Positions 49,032-62,350 of a DNA stretch of 64,000 nucleotides are shown here, piece after piece. Position 1 is the first letter of the stretch. Each line of letters starts with the position of its first letter. The DNA is from Theocolax elegans (Eukaryota > Arthropoda > Insecta > Hymenoptera > Cerocephalidae). Both the position numbers and the translations under genes were made by a program. The DNA lies in assembly GCA_026168455.1 (NCBI GenBank), contig CM047431.1:57866910-57930909 (forward strand), given 5' to 3'. A model generated the notes under the pieces. The model was not told where the DNA came from, made no database searches, and saw only the letters and a program-made list of their open reading frames with translations.

Positions 49032-49169
49032 ATATTTAGAGAGTACGACAATTAGTCAGTAAAATTTATTATGATATATGTGGTAAATTTTTTGATCGTG
49101 TCAGTCTGTCCCTGCAATGACAGACAGACAACATTGTAATTTTTACTATAACTTTTTTCTCAGTGTAGT
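49012..49169. repeat. Right terminal inverted repeat of the CACTA-like element
   Basis: Reverse complement of 37447-37609 with mismatches. Ends ...CTTTTTTCTCAGTG at 49165, giving an intact CACTG terminus, followed by TAGT, which also mirrors the left flank. Confidence 0.85.
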
Positions 49170-52100
49170 TATTCAATATTGCCTTTTACAATATCGTTGT
49201 TTAATTATACAAAGGTGTATATTCGGGACATCGACAGATTAAAATGTTTCACATTAGCTATAATTTGATGGTAACGTATTGTCCGTTTTTTTAAATCAAA
49301 CAAAGGTAATATATGTGCGCGCATCACCAATCGACCGAAGTCCGCATGCGTTTTCGTTTTGTATATAGTCAGCGCGAATAAACGTTATGAACGATCTGCG
49401 TGAAAATTGTAATACGTTTAACTCATATTATCGCGTTTTCTTAAATCTAGAACCCCTCGAGCATTAACGCGATTTTAATGAATAATCTATATGATGTGTA
49501 ATAATGAAAAACGATGTATTAAGATCGATAGATTCCGGTCGTTGTGAATTATAAAATTGTAAATCGAGGGTATTAGTAAGCCACACGCCGCTCGCTACGA
49601 GATAAATGATTCGCACATGTTTTAATGAACTATTTTTTGGCGCGCGGCGAAATACAAAGTAATAAAGGAAACAGGAGGTTACGCCGGTTACGCGTGATCC
49701 GCGATAAATTGGTAATATCGGTTCAATCGCCGGATCTTCTTGGCATCCTTGACCTTAGCGTCGGGGAAATCATTACCTGCCCCCGTCGCTTACGTTAAAC
49801 GCACGTTGCGACCGACCTTCGAAAGCGCATGCGCCCGTCCACACACCCAGAATTATGTACACGTGGACGCTTCGAATTATCTATTTTGATTCCGCGAACG
49901 AACGACTCTCCTCCACGTGGTGGAGACTATCCCTTTGAATTTTAAATATCTCGAAGTTGTAGAGCACTCGGAAAGAACAAAAAGAGAGAGAAAATCCGTC
50001 CCCAACTCAAAAATAAAAAATAAATAACGGTACGGTAAGGTGTATAATAATACGGCAACACAAGTCGGGGGGAAAAAAGCGTTTTAAAAGATCCCGCGCG
50101 ATTGAGAAAAACGGGGCGGTTGATCGTGCTTCCGACGCAGACGTTCACTACGGATGAATGAGCGGATGAATGCCTCCCGCCCTCTCTCGAAAACGTATAG
50201 ACGAGAGAGAGAGAGAGAGAGAGAGAGCCTCCCACGTGCTTATCGAGACCAATCAAATTTTACGATTCAAATCCATCTCTCGGTTCCCCTCGTGTATACA
50301 CATAGGTATAGGGGAATACGTGCTCGAACTTTGTGGTCTTTGTGACCTACCGAGAGTTCACTTCGATCGGAAATTCTTCTTTCAACTTTTGGTACGTGTA
50401 TATATGTCGCGAGACCTAATCAACTTTTCATTTTGCACTCGCGATTTTTTTCGATTATATCTTCAACATTTACTTATTCTATATTATTTTTGCGCTACAA
50501 GCTTCTTTTATTTTTTTACCAACTGTTTTGTTATTGTTAACGTCGAACATTCGCTATTTTAGCTATTTCCAATTGTCGAAGTAATGTATATTATAAACAA
50601 AAGTAACACATCGATTAAACATCAGTTTTAACGAATAATCGTAAAACCGCAGATCAAAATTTCAAATTTTATCCTAGTATAACTCGGAAAAGCTACAGGT
50701 TCGCCTAGCTCGAAAGATTGGAGAAAGAGTTGATGAACGATCATCACCATACGGACTTATAAATATATTAATCCTACTTTTGACTTTTTGTTAAATATTT
50801 TTTGTTTTACTTTCGGGGCGATTCTTTCACTCACTGGCTGTCTCTGGCTCTCTTTCCGTCAGGTTCCACGCGACGTCGCATATCGGATATTTTTATCCGC
50901 GGCTATACGAGGCTTTGTATCCCCTGCCCGGGAAATTTCCGCTCGGAGTGCGATTTCCTCTCGTTTTCTACCGATCCCAGGGAAACAATGCCCAAGGCTT
51001 TTCGTATACCTATATAATAAACAAACGGGGGAAATCGTGGGTTGCGTGGATGCGCGCATACGGTTTCCCTTCATGGCTCGACGGAGCCATTCGCGCGCGA
51101 GACCTACTCTCCCCGTCCGGAAAGCACGGAATTTCGGAAGGTGTACTCGCGTACACTTTACGTGGCTCGAACTATCATAATTGTTCACCTGGACGCGTTT
51201 CAAACAGTCGATCAAGTTATAACGACGTTTACTCTCGTGTATACGCGCCGTAATAAACTATGCCAGACGTTTAATCTAACCGAGCATACGTAAGTGCAAT
51301 CCGAGAGGGTGGCAAACGAGAAAAGAAGGTGCGAGGGTGTGCATTTTACAGGAGGACGGAATGCATAGTTGAAGGAAAGCTTGTACATACATATATACAT
51401 GCATATATAGGGAGGGATGCACTGGTGATGAAAGAAATGGTAGGTGTTTAGATGCGACGGCTCGTGTTAAAGGCTTATGACAATGGTAGTGGTTGGACTG
51501 GTGGTATAACGCCCGTAACGTCGGGTGAGTGTATACCTCGACGCACCCGGACGCATATACGCACCGAGCTGGCCTCGTCGTTTATTTGCGCTTTCCGTGT
51601 TTGCGCAACTTGCCAGCGAGGAAGGGAGAGAGGGAGAGAGAGAGAGGAAGACAGGCTAGCCTCTCTACTGCTGCTCCTCTGCTTTTGGTCTACCGGAGTA
51701 TAGGTATTTCCACAATGCGAGTAGCGTTTGTTGTTCTGTAATACGCTACGCCTAGCGGAGCAGCCTGAAAGCAAGGCCGCGTCTGATATGATATTGTAAC
51801 TTAGTTTACGGCTATAGTCCCGTCCAATCCCTCGTCCGATCCCAAAGAGAGAGAGAGAGACCGGTCGTGGGTTCTCGTGTGTAAACGAATCGTCTTTTTT
51901 ACCCCTTTCCCGCCAATGCGTTCAATATTGGATCAACACTTCTCTTCAAACGATATGTATATATATAAGCCGAATATTTAAATGTGAAGCCGTTCTATAT
52001 ACGATCTTGTACAGTATATTTTGAATTATTACTACAAAGTGACGACACGACGCGTGCATGTGTGTGAGTGTGTGTGTGTGTGTGCGCGTGCGTGTGTGTG

Positions 52101-53354
52101 GAAGAGGGAGCCTTTCCGCGATAGAGCGAAAGGGCAACAATGATGCTGGTGGTGGTGGTGGTACCGGTAACCCCTGTGTTTACATTTCACTGGGTCAGGC
52201 CTATGTGCAAGCGTATACCGTATTCTCGCAATGACTTTGCAGAAGAGACGGATATACAACGATAATGCAGATGTAATGCTCATTGTTTAAGATATCGTCT
52301 CTATATATCTACATTTAACCCAAAGGCCTTTTGTCCTTTATACAGACACGTACATATACGTATATCTATATACTATACTTCTTTATATGATATATATTTA
52401 TCTAACGAAATTGATTAAGCAAACGTCACTTTAAATGGTTATTAACCCTCGCTTTTTTCTGTGTCGCGGTGAGGGAGCCGTCCTCACTCGTGACTGTACC
52501 ATCTTATAAAAATAATCAATTTTAACCTCTCCAATCGTTCGAAGTGAACAAACGTGCGAAATTACGCTGATTGACCGTAATGCCAGGTTACATTTTGTAA
52601 TATTACTTTAGATGCAATACATATATATATATATCATTTTTGGACAAATAATATTATTCGTATTAAATGTTGCAGATTTGGCGGTGGATGTCACATTGAA
52701 ACTCTCATTAATTACTAACTATTGGAGGTAATACGTTTCGATCTATGCACTCCGAAATTCAGATGTAACTTTGAAATTCAAAGTACCTAGACATCATATA
52801 GTTAGGGGAATTATCATATTCCGCGAACCCAAAACTGTTTCACTGATACATTTTTCAATCGGAATTATTTTGATATATAAAAATTTAAATGAAAAAATAT
52901 TCAACATTAATAAGTACAGCGCTGGAGTAATAACGTTTACTTTACACTGAAAAGCCGACCGATATATGTATATATGGAAAAATAAACAAACAAAAAGAAG
53001 GGCAACGGGTTAAAAAGGCAAAGGTATAAAAGACGTGTCGCCTCGTAAAAAACAGGTGGAAGAGGGAGGGGAAGGAAGGGGATACACAGACACACGCACA
53101 CACACGCACACACGCACACACGTTCGCATTAGACAAAAATCGACGAGTCAACATCTCCATTTCAAAGACACCTGTCATTCCCACTCGATGTTGTAACCCC
53201 TCTCCCCTTCGGTCTCTTCTTTTCTCTCTTTCTGGTCGTTCTCGGGAGTGCTTTGCCCCCTAAATCTGGGCATTGACTGCCGAGACTCGAGTTCTTAAAA
53301 ACTCGAGTCTATCCCTCGCGTGGCACTTGAGCTATAAAACTTGGAAAGGGGGAG

Positions 53355-53395
<41 letters not shown>

Positions 53396-54114
53396 AATGA
53401 CTCTTTTTTTCCGCGCTTGACACGTAGGTAGGTGTACGCATTTATATGTATGTGTAATGGTGTAGGGAAAAAGGGACCACGTGGATAAGATGTAAGGCCG
53501 ACGCGAAGAAGAGAGGAAGAAAAGGTAAATATAAAGGTCGTTGCGTCATCGTAATATAACTCGTTGGGTGTTTAACGAGCTAATCCAGCGCGAGGAGCGC
53601 GTGCATTCCTTCTTTCTTGCGTATAGTTCCTTTTTTCCCTTCCCTTCCCTTCCCTTCCCATCCTCCCCTCACCACCACCCCCCCCCCCTTCCCCCTCGCC
53701 ACGTCGTTGGAATCGAAAGCGTTCCTCGGTCGATCGCGTTCCATCGGGGAGGAGAGAGAAGAACAGGTTTAACCGTAGGGAAAATACCGGAGGATCGCGT
53801 GGAATTCGTGTGACGACGAGGACGAGGACGACGAGGAAGGAGGACCGATCGGCGCACCTATACACTCCGGTATACGTCCGACCGTTTCGTAGTTTCAATC
53901 GAAAGTTTCGAATTTTCATTTTTTCTATACCTTATAGAGAGACTCACCATTGGCGAGACCGAATGAATTTCAAAATGATTTTCCCTCGCAACGGGGTAAT
54001 TAAAATGCGCTGCCGAGTGAACGACGCCGCTACCGAATCCAAGGACTCTCTTCTATACACGTATATACCCGCAACAACAAAGAAAGAGGATGAAAGAGAG
54101 AAGGTAGAAGAGAG

Positions 54115-54145
<31 letters not shown>

Positions 54146-57100
54146 TGTGGTGGGGGAGTAGTTTACAACCTTCATTACTCGAGATAAGAATAATAACCGA
54201 AAGTTAATAACGCTTATTGCGTTAAATAACATCTTATTAATTTAGCCAAGGTAATCCACCGCGGTGCGTTTACGAGATATGCAATCCACTTTAATCGCCG
54301 TATTACACCAGCTATTACTACAAAATTCATTAACTACCCGATAACGTTCAAAAGTTATATTCTCGTCGTGCATGTGTGAATGCGTGCGCTACACGTGCCT
54401 GTACACATACATACGTCTATACGTACGTGGTGATACTTATATATTTAACCCCGATGTACGAGCATCAAAAAGTTTACACGTTTATATAGATCACAGCCAA
54501 GAGTTTCTCACTCGAAAACCCCCAGGTAGTTAATAAAAATTCGAGCAAACACACAATATTCGATAAAGTCGTTTAACATTTTTTATCCCTCTCCATCTCC
54601 ATCTCCCTCTCCCTCTCTCTCTCTCTCTCTCTTTATCGTTTGAGCGAACAACCTGTTGACGTTCGATCCTCCCAGCAGCTGGGTTTATAAGTACCAAAAC
54701 TTTGCTCCGCGTGTACGTAAGCATCGTGTTTTCACGTGATTTCGGAATCGACGATTTTCCGAACGAGAAACAAATTTTACTCATCCTAGTTGTGCGGGGT
54801 TCATCGATCCCACACGAGTACGTCAACATATTACGCTCGGTTTAAAAGTAAAGAGAATGCTTTTTTTTGTTTATCTTTTAACGAAAGGTGTAAGGTCTTT
54901 GTTTGAATCGACAAAATGTGTTTTTCTTCCAGAAGTAAAGAGTACCGAGGGCTTTGTTAAATATATCTACCGTTAGGGTTGCTATTAGTAGCGAAAGTAA
55001 TATAGTTGCTCGGTGCATCATTCGAATCGATAAATAAGAAAAAGCTCGACCGCGAATCGACCATTTACTTATTTCTCTTTCTTGGTCATACTTTTTATCG
55101 TCGAAAGTCGAAAAAGAAAAAGATAAAAGGAGAAAAAGGAGAAAAAAAAAGAGGAAGAAAGAAAGGAAGAGAAAAAGAGAGGTTGAGGGATAAAAAGCGG
55201 TAAGAGTCGGTATGCGGGTTTTAAAGAGGGGAAAAGTTGGGTAACGAAAGAGAGAGGAAGGGAGGGAGGGAGGGAGGGAGAGCCCAAGTGCAAGCTCCCT
55301 CTCTTTCTCTCGAGAGTTGGCGCGAAGCCGTAATTTTACGTCACGAGCAGCGGGTAAAGTAACGTCCCGGTATATAGTGTACGGCCAGCCGAGCGAGACG
55401 GAGACCGAGGAGAACCATCCGGGAGAGAAAACCGGGCGCCGGCGTACAAACCCACCCGACCCTTCTTGCGCGCGCGCGCGCGCTCGCGCAACCACACACA
55501 CACGCGCACGTACACACCTAGCCCGGCGAGTGGAAACGAGAGAGAGAAAGAGAGAGAGAGAGAGAGGCGACGACGAAAAGCGAGACGCGAGGCGACGCGA
55601 GACTTTGACCGAGTTTTCAGAGCCCGCCGCCGTCTCGTTCTCGCGAGAGCGCAAAACTTTTCGAGCTCGAGCAGCACACTGAGTGAGAGAGAGAGAGAGA
55701 GAGAGAGAAGAGACAAAGACAGAGAGAAAAGTAGCACGGTACCCCGGACGACCTCGCGAGCACGTAAACCGCCCTATATATCTTTCGCTCGTTTTGTCTT
55801 TGTTCTCCTCCTCCTCCTCCTCCTTCTCTTCCTCCTCTGGTGCTCTGGCATCGAAACTCTCGAAAAGCTCGAGGCTCGCGAATTTATGCGCGCCGATTCG
55901 CGGAAAAGCGAAAGGATCGTAACCACGGCGTGCCGGTGTGCCGGCGTATATACCAACGTGCCAGTTTTCCACCCGAGCTTTTCGTTATCCTCCGTTATCC
56001 GTGAATCGTTTCGTTCCATTTCCCCCGTCCTCGGCCGCTACTTCCGAGAAAACCTTTCCTCATCTCCCTCTCTTATTTTTGCGTGGAAATCGATCTCGTC
56101 CCTCTATATACGTGTCACCTGTATATAAGTGTGACCAACCATTCGCGATCGGTTTTTCGAATCCTCGTTTGCGATAGACTTACAATTGGACAGGGCGAGT
56201 GCACAACTGGAGAATGTTAATACACAAAGCTAAAGGTATAGAATGTTTGTTCGAGTGATACATACACATAGGTGTATTCTGCCAAGAGATAGTAAAAGTT
56301 ATCGTGAACGTTCCTCAAATCGAGAACAGGCGTTACTCACTTGAACAAATGATACGAAACGAAAATATTGATGTACGAGGGTCGGATGTTGTTTCAACGA
56401 GATACCGCTAATGTCGCGAAATAAAACGCCGCGATGGATGGACGAGTGACACACGTACGCACACACGGAGACGCGCGCAAACGTACACAGAACACACAGA
56501 ACATGCACGGAGAAATGGAGAATTTCCCAAAAATAATTGACTCGGTCGACGACGCACACACCTACACCTGGGAATACAGGGAGACACCGGGTTCATATAT
56601 ATACGTATATGATACATACGCCAGTGGAATCGACCGATTTCTAACTTCCCAACGATCTCCATAACCCAAAGGACTCGACGAATCGAGTTCGGGACCTGGA
56701 ACACGACTTTGATCAACACTGCACTGACTCGGAATCGTCATCGTCCTCGTTGTAACCAGACACCAACATACGTTATACATACATACACATATACGTGTAA
56801 ATATCCATTCGAACTAACACATTTCCATACGAGTAGAGTGGAAATCCCATTTTCGTGGCACGTATGTGACGAGTGCGTCGTAACGTTACCGGTACACCCT
56901 GCCTCGTTCACCTAATCAAACTCGAAATTTAATGGATTTTTTATTTTTCGATATTACACCGTTCGATTGCAGACACTCGAGCACTATAGTACAAATTGAA
57001 CACTATTTTAAAGGTTAATGGCCAAACCATTTTCATTATTCGACATTAATTCCGGATTATTTATTGCCCAGATTTTCGACAAACGGATATAGTGTCTTGC

Positions 57101-58560
57101 GTATACAAAAACAGTTCTACTATAGGGAAGATGTTTTTTAAAATAACTTTTTTTTCTCTTGTGTCAAACTATTCAAAAGTTTAATATCTACGTTTATATG
57201 CAATACTATATGTAGGTGTGCATAAGACGTCCAAGTTCGAGTATACACCGGGTGCCTAAAATAACCGGATGTAAATGACTCCGTAAAGTATATTATACAC
57301 ACACACAATAAAATTACGAGCGCTAATTGTATCCCGATAATTTGGAAACGTTTTCTCACTCGATACTTCGAAGTTTCAACTTTATACTCGATGATAAAAA
57401 TACCTTATGAATTTTGGTGAATTATTTGAAAATAGCCGATAAAAAAGAAACTGGAAGCAGCGCTACACCAAATAGTGTAAAAGTTTGTTAATAAGGTTCG
57501 CGAGAGAGTCCATAGTTATTGTCCCTCGAGATGCGCGTCCGTCTTTACATATATATCGACGTCTCGGTGACTCCGCACCGAGAAAATGTTGCACGCGTCG
57601 ATAATCGTGACGCGAATGAAAAGAAAGAAGGAAAGAAAAAAACCGATCGGTAAAAGGAATCAGTTGAGCCACTGAGCTCTTTAACCTTTGTTTCACGGAT
57701 TTGCGTTCAACGTCGCGGCGCACACGGTACAACGAAAAGGGGTTTTTTGACCCTGGTGTGCACAAGCTTCGGTCACGCAATTCCACCCAACGTAGTTATT
57801 ATTACGCTCCTATTACTATACCTTTATTTTTTTTTTTTCTCTTCTTCTTCTGCATACTGCATTTCTCCGCGGCTGTTAATTTACATTTGACAGGAGATTA
57901 AACGATATTTACCTAGTGTATAACCAATCAAAAAAAAATAATAAACGCCCATAATATGGTCTGCAAAAAAAGAATAAAGCTATAGTGGATTTGAGAAACA
58001 AGTTTGAATATATAATGGTAAAACCGAAAGGACACGGACTGGATGTAAAAGCGCGCGAAAGAAAGGGAAACGTTGCGCGACGGCGGTGGCAACGGCGAGT
58101 CGTCCGCCGCGTGAGTCGTCGTTGTTGTCGTCGTCGTCGTCGTCGCGACACGCCGCGCGCAACAGCGATAATAATTGTACCGCCGGCCACATGCATTACA
58201 CGTACACGTTCGTATGTATGTACGGAGTCGTCTCTCTCTCTCTCTCTCTCTCTCTCGTGCTCGGTCGCGCTAATTCCCGTCATTACCGTCGTTACGGTGA
58301 GAATGTATGTATCGGTTGGCTCTGTGTGGAGGTGGCACCGTGTACCGAGTTGGGTAGTGTGTGAGTGAGAGAGAGAGATAGAGAGAGGGACAGGAGAGGT
58401 ACGAGCGAACACGAAGATGGAATCGAACGATAAGGCGTCGCGTGCAAAGCGCTTTTCTAAAATGCCTTCAAGCGCAGGCGCGCGATAGGCCGGGACGATA
58501 ATGGGCCGAGCCTCGGCTCTTGGTCGGATTATGTAAAACTCTCCTTGCACCTACTCTCTT

Positions 58561-58613
<53 letters not shown>

Positions 58614-58657
58614 ATTTTATTTTACCCTATACGTATATCTCCGCGTATATACGTGTT

Positions 58658-58697
<40 letters not shown>

Positions 58698-59851
58698 TAG
58701 CGGTGTCACTGTGTGCGCGCACTTTACTCCTTCTTTTTTTTCTTCTCGTTTCGTTATTCTCGCCTACGAGGTGCACACGCGAAAACGAAAACCAGGAGAT
58801 TATACCCGGGGACGAAAGAAAATAGTACATAACGTGTAAAACCCTTCCCCTCCTTCTCTCCCTTTCCCTCTTCCTCTTTCTGTATTGTTGCTCACGGAGA
58901 TATATACGTATACGTGTCCGTGCGTGTACGCGCGTGTGAGTGTGTACGAATGTACAGCTCAGTGATAAATCTCGTGTACTTCCATAAAAACGAAAACGAC
59001 GCGTTTATATACATAGACGATCGTTCGTAATTAAGCGATCATTCGCTTTGACGACGATTCGTATGTGTACCATTATTCTGCCGTCTTAAATCGGACGTTC
59101 GAAAAAAGGGATATTCACACGATGAATGCAGAATTGACAATAAAAAGAAAATTCTCGCGAGTTTCGAGGAAGTTATATAAACCACCACACCTCTGTATAC
59201 ATATATATATATACGTATACACGTAGACGACGAGTCGTTTGTTATCTATAAAATTTAAGTTGTGTTTATCGTTAAGTATGTGTACCGCGACGAGTTCGCG
59301 TCGTCGTTGACGAACTCGCGTTTACTCGGTTATACTGCACCGACACAGGTATTTTCCGCTGACGGAAGATTTTTTTATTTCCTTTCCGTTAAGGGAATAA
59401 AATAGATAATCGGCGTGAAATAATGTTTATCGCGTACTTATACACATACGCGCTCATGTATACGCGCGTACAATTGTACATGTGTATGCGCGAGTGATTA
59501 TTATAATGTAATAATATATGGATTGACGGGCGCTAAACCGAGTATAATGTAATTACGAGTGTTCGATAGTTACGAATCGTTAACAACACGGATATTCCAA
59601 ATTTCGCGTTAATTTTTTTACTAGACTAATATTAATTCTGGTTTCGAACGTTCGTATCTTTTGTTGCAGGCGGTATGAATTTACAATATATATATATATA
59701 TATTATCAATCGATTAAATGCAGCGTACTAATTTATTTTTTTTAATATTCATTCATTTTTTTATTTAGTCGAAAAGATAAAACAAACGTGTAAAGAGAAA
59801 GGTGTGTATATATTTATTTTTATTAATTAAATAGTTAAATGAATCGAACAC

Positions 59852-59884
<33 letters not shown>

Positions 59885-60002
59885 GATGTGCCAATACAAA
59901 TACATAATCCCGTACAACAAATTACAATAATTTCACGCGTTGCTGCAATTCGAATTGCCAATATAAATATTTCAATAATCTTTGCGCGGCAAATGTGTTA
60001 TA
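49170..60002. other. Long non-coding stretch rich in CpG and simple repeats
   Basis: No credible exon. It contains (GA)n at 50203-50226, a (GT)n tract at 52062-52102, (CA)n at 53088-53122, (GA)n at 53357-53391, CCTTCC repeats at 53635-53665, (GA)n at 54115-54137, (CT)n at 54609-54632, GA-rich blocks around 55140-55300 and 55685-55712, (CT)n at 58230-58256, (CT)n at about 58563-58612 and (CA)n at 58661-58694. The block 55230-56130 is the most CpG-rich in the window. A 364-codon minus-strand frame at 54878-55972 crosses it but is Ser/Leu/Arg low-complexity and is not called. TACACCGGGTGCCTAAAATA at about 57242 resembles a solo transposon end. Confidence 0.45.
55300..55420 (+). promoter_or_regulatory. 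Weak promoter candidate in a CpG-rich block
   Basis: A TATA-like GTATATAG (about 55370-55377) sits in the most CpG-rich part of the window and is followed after 25-30 bp by GAGCGAGACGGAGACC, a purine-rich leader-like run. There is no exon with clear splice signals downstream, so this is a guess from composition and one motif. Confidence 0.15.
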
Positions 60003-60095
60003 TACAGGGTGTATCAAAAGTAACGGTACCCCCTAAAAGCTGTTAAGCATCGCATTTTCCGAGAAAATGTACTCTTACTTTTTTTACACCCTGTA
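60003..60095. mobile_element. Mariner-type MITE, 93 bp
   Basis: Begins TACAGGGTGTATCAAAAGTA and ends TTTTTTTACACCCTGTA. The inverted match continues for about 25 bp and both sides are flanked by TA. Size, ends and TA flank fit a short derivative of a Tc1/mariner element. No coding sequence. Confidence 0.75.
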
Positions 60096-61500
60096 TATTT
60101 TTATATTATAAAGTATTCTGTATATGTGAATATTGTTGATTACAGGTGGATTACATCCACACATTTCGGTAACATTTTATTAGTGTAATATAAATTTTTC
60201 ATATACGGGTCACGGAAGGACCCAAATTCCAAATTTTACTGATTATCGATTAAAATTCTCTAAAAGATAATTATTCAAAGAAAGTAATTCATTTCAAATA
60301 TTGGTCCATTTAACAGGAAACATTACGTTTGATGAGGACCGAACGAAAAAAATGTATATATCCAACGTTCGATCTCGAATTACATAGTAATAACAGAGAG
60401 ATAGAGAAAGAGAGTGAGGGAGTAAATTGTTATAAATTCACGTAATATAGCGAATAATTTAAAATATTCGAAAAGTTTGGCTTTCCCGAAACTTACGACT
60501 TACCCCGTGTGAAATTCGAACGTTTCGAAATACTCGGAGAATGCAAGTTATTCGATTTTTGCTTTAATTTCGGATTAATTGCCGCACAGCGTATGATTTT
60601 GACTCGATACGTCGGAATATTGGAAAGGTTACCTCTCCGTCACCTGAGCGAATTATTAATTATATTTATCGTTAATTATGTTTCATATTATATAGTTTCT
60701 TAACAGCTGTATCCGCGCATAAACACGCGTAAAATCTTTGACACATCCATTACAGGGAGAACGACGTCACTACCTGTTTTATAAAGAAAACGTCGAAAAT
60801 AGACGAGTTGTCATCGTCGACTCGATCTACATCACTTTTTCACGTATATACAGAGTGCACAATTAAACATCGAAAGAGAATCGCTTGCAACGTCCGGAAT
60901 GCGTATATGTAAATATATATGTATATAAACGTACAAATTTTGGATTCCCTTCGAAAGAGAAAAAAAGCGGTTGATAATTTAGGATTTTACTCGAGTTTCG
61001 AAAAAAAAGAAGTCGAATGTACGTGTAGTTGGGTATACGTACATAGAGCCATGAAATGTGCGCCGTCGCCACCGCCCGTATAATGGGCCGCGTTCTTTCC
61101 TCCTGCGCGCGCCCGGCGACGGCGCGACCTAGCTGCCATTCGAAATAACGCATGACATCAGCGTGCGCGCGCGAGCTCTGCACCGTTCGACGTTCAACCT
61201 TTTTTTTTATTTTTCTTCGACTTATTCTTCTTCCTCTACTTGACGGTTCCGCGAGAGCGACGAAAAGAATTTTTTCCTTCTTGAAATTTCCAACTTATTT
61301 TAAATGTTTCCTCCGAGATGATCATTTTCGGGGCTATCGACGTCATTTATACCATTGATATGCATCGTGTGTATTTATCATGGACGATTGGAGGTTTGAA
61401 AAAAAAATAAATAAAAAACGGATCTCTCGCTTCGATCCTAACGATAAACGATTAAAAACTTACGCGCTTCGCTGCAGAGATATAGAATAGCGTACGGGGG
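60096..61500. other. Non-coding stretch, no gene seen
   Basis: AT-rich with a short GA-rich patch at 60395-60420 and a CpG-richer patch at 61060-61180 (CGCGCGCCCGGCGACGGCGC). Open frames across the latter are short and unremarkable. Confidence 0.4.
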
Positions 61501-61545
61501 TAACTGTAACTCACCTGAAACAAACAACAAAAAAATTTAATCAAT
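61500..61545 (-). promoter_or_regulatory. Candidate recursive splice site (zero-length exon), second
   Basis: On the minus strand a T-rich tract runs to GTTGTTTGTTTCAG^GTGAGT, with the junction between 61515 and 61514. The acceptor is strong (uninterrupted pyrimidine-rich tract, CAG) and the donor is near consensus, with no sequence between them. It lies 24.7 kb upstream of the similar site at 36851/36852, which is itself 27.7 kb upstream of the exon at 9133. This would divide one very long intron into comparable steps. Confidence 0.5.
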
Positions 61546-61817
61546 TACATTTTCATTAAAGATTTCATCGAAAATTAATGTATGCGCAAAATTAAATCTT
61601 ATTCACCATACAACTAATAAAATATTCTTCCTTATTATACACAATTAGGTGACAGGTATAATTTTCTCTTTAGCACAATTGAAAAAAAGCAAGAAAACAA
61701 AAAGAGAAAAAGAAAGACTGTATCAATGGCTTGGTTAATTATCATCGAAACGAGGTGGGTAGTAATTACGTTGATTCGTAACCTAAACCTAGAGATAAAA
61801 TTAAAGATATAGTAAAG

Positions 61818-61861
<44 letters not shown>

Positions 61862-62313
61862 AGAGAGAAATGAAAAAAAAGGAATAGAAGCAATTCGTGT
61901 AACCATACGTTACACTTTATAATATACTCTCCCATTTGATAAATTAATTAGCCGATAACATCAGTTATTTTATAACGTTGTGCACACTACCTCTCTCTCT
62001 CTCTCTCTCTCTCTCTCCTACTTGGTAACGCGGGCAATTTAAACGCGTATACGTGTATGTAAGAACGAAAAGAAGAAAAAAAAAAGAAGCGGTGCACACA
62101 CGTGTAGTACGCTGCATATATATTAATACACATTGCGATTAACTATGCGAAAGAGGGGAAAAAAATATGGAAAAACGAATATATTAAGATTTTTTGTGCT
62201 CTCTCGCAGAATCGATTATATGAAGTGGAAAATTTATAGGTTACGAGCCATTAACCGCGTAGCACGTGCTTCAGTTAAAAATAAGTCGCTTTCAAAGCTA
62301 TCAACATCCGCGA

Positions 62314-62350
<37 letters not shown>

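Larger units (their letters stand above)
37451..49165 (+). mobile_element. EnSpm/CACTA-like DNA transposon, ~11.7 kb, apparently complete
   Basis: The boundaries are set by long inverted repeats. The right end read inward begins ACTACACTGAGAAAAAAGTT and the left end ACTACAATCAGAAAAAAGTT; similarity continues for about 160 bp through TTACAATGTTGTC, GCAGGGACA and TACTCTCTAAATATA. Inside are subterminal CAGTGAAA/TTTCACTG repeats, a 67-bp satellite, an intact DDE transposase (42707-45250) and an intact ten-exon SAM-domain gene (38087-48228). CACTG-type ends plus the transposase type point to EnSpm/CACTA. A clean 3-bp target duplication cannot be read: the flanking triplets are CTA and TAG, which are inverted rather than direct, so they may belong to the repeat. 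It lies antisense to the host gene. Confidence 0.82.

Noticed and set aside
49765..49795. Minus-strand GGGGGCAG^GTAATG near 49775
   Set aside because: No pyrimidine tract before the CAG; probably chance.
53930..53965. Donor-like CCAATG^GTGAGTC on the minus strand near 53946
   Set aside because: No open exon with a matching acceptor upstream; at best an untranslated first exon, which cannot be shown.
54878..55972. 364-codon minus-strand open frame
   Set aside because: Dominated by Ser-Leu, Arg and Glu runs that come from (GA)n/(CT)n repeats and a CpG-rich block; no domain, no splice support.
57236..57280. Mariner-like end TACACCGGGTGCCTAAAATA (and similar at 19258 and 9261)
   Set aside because: Each lacks an inverted partner, so no element can be delimited.
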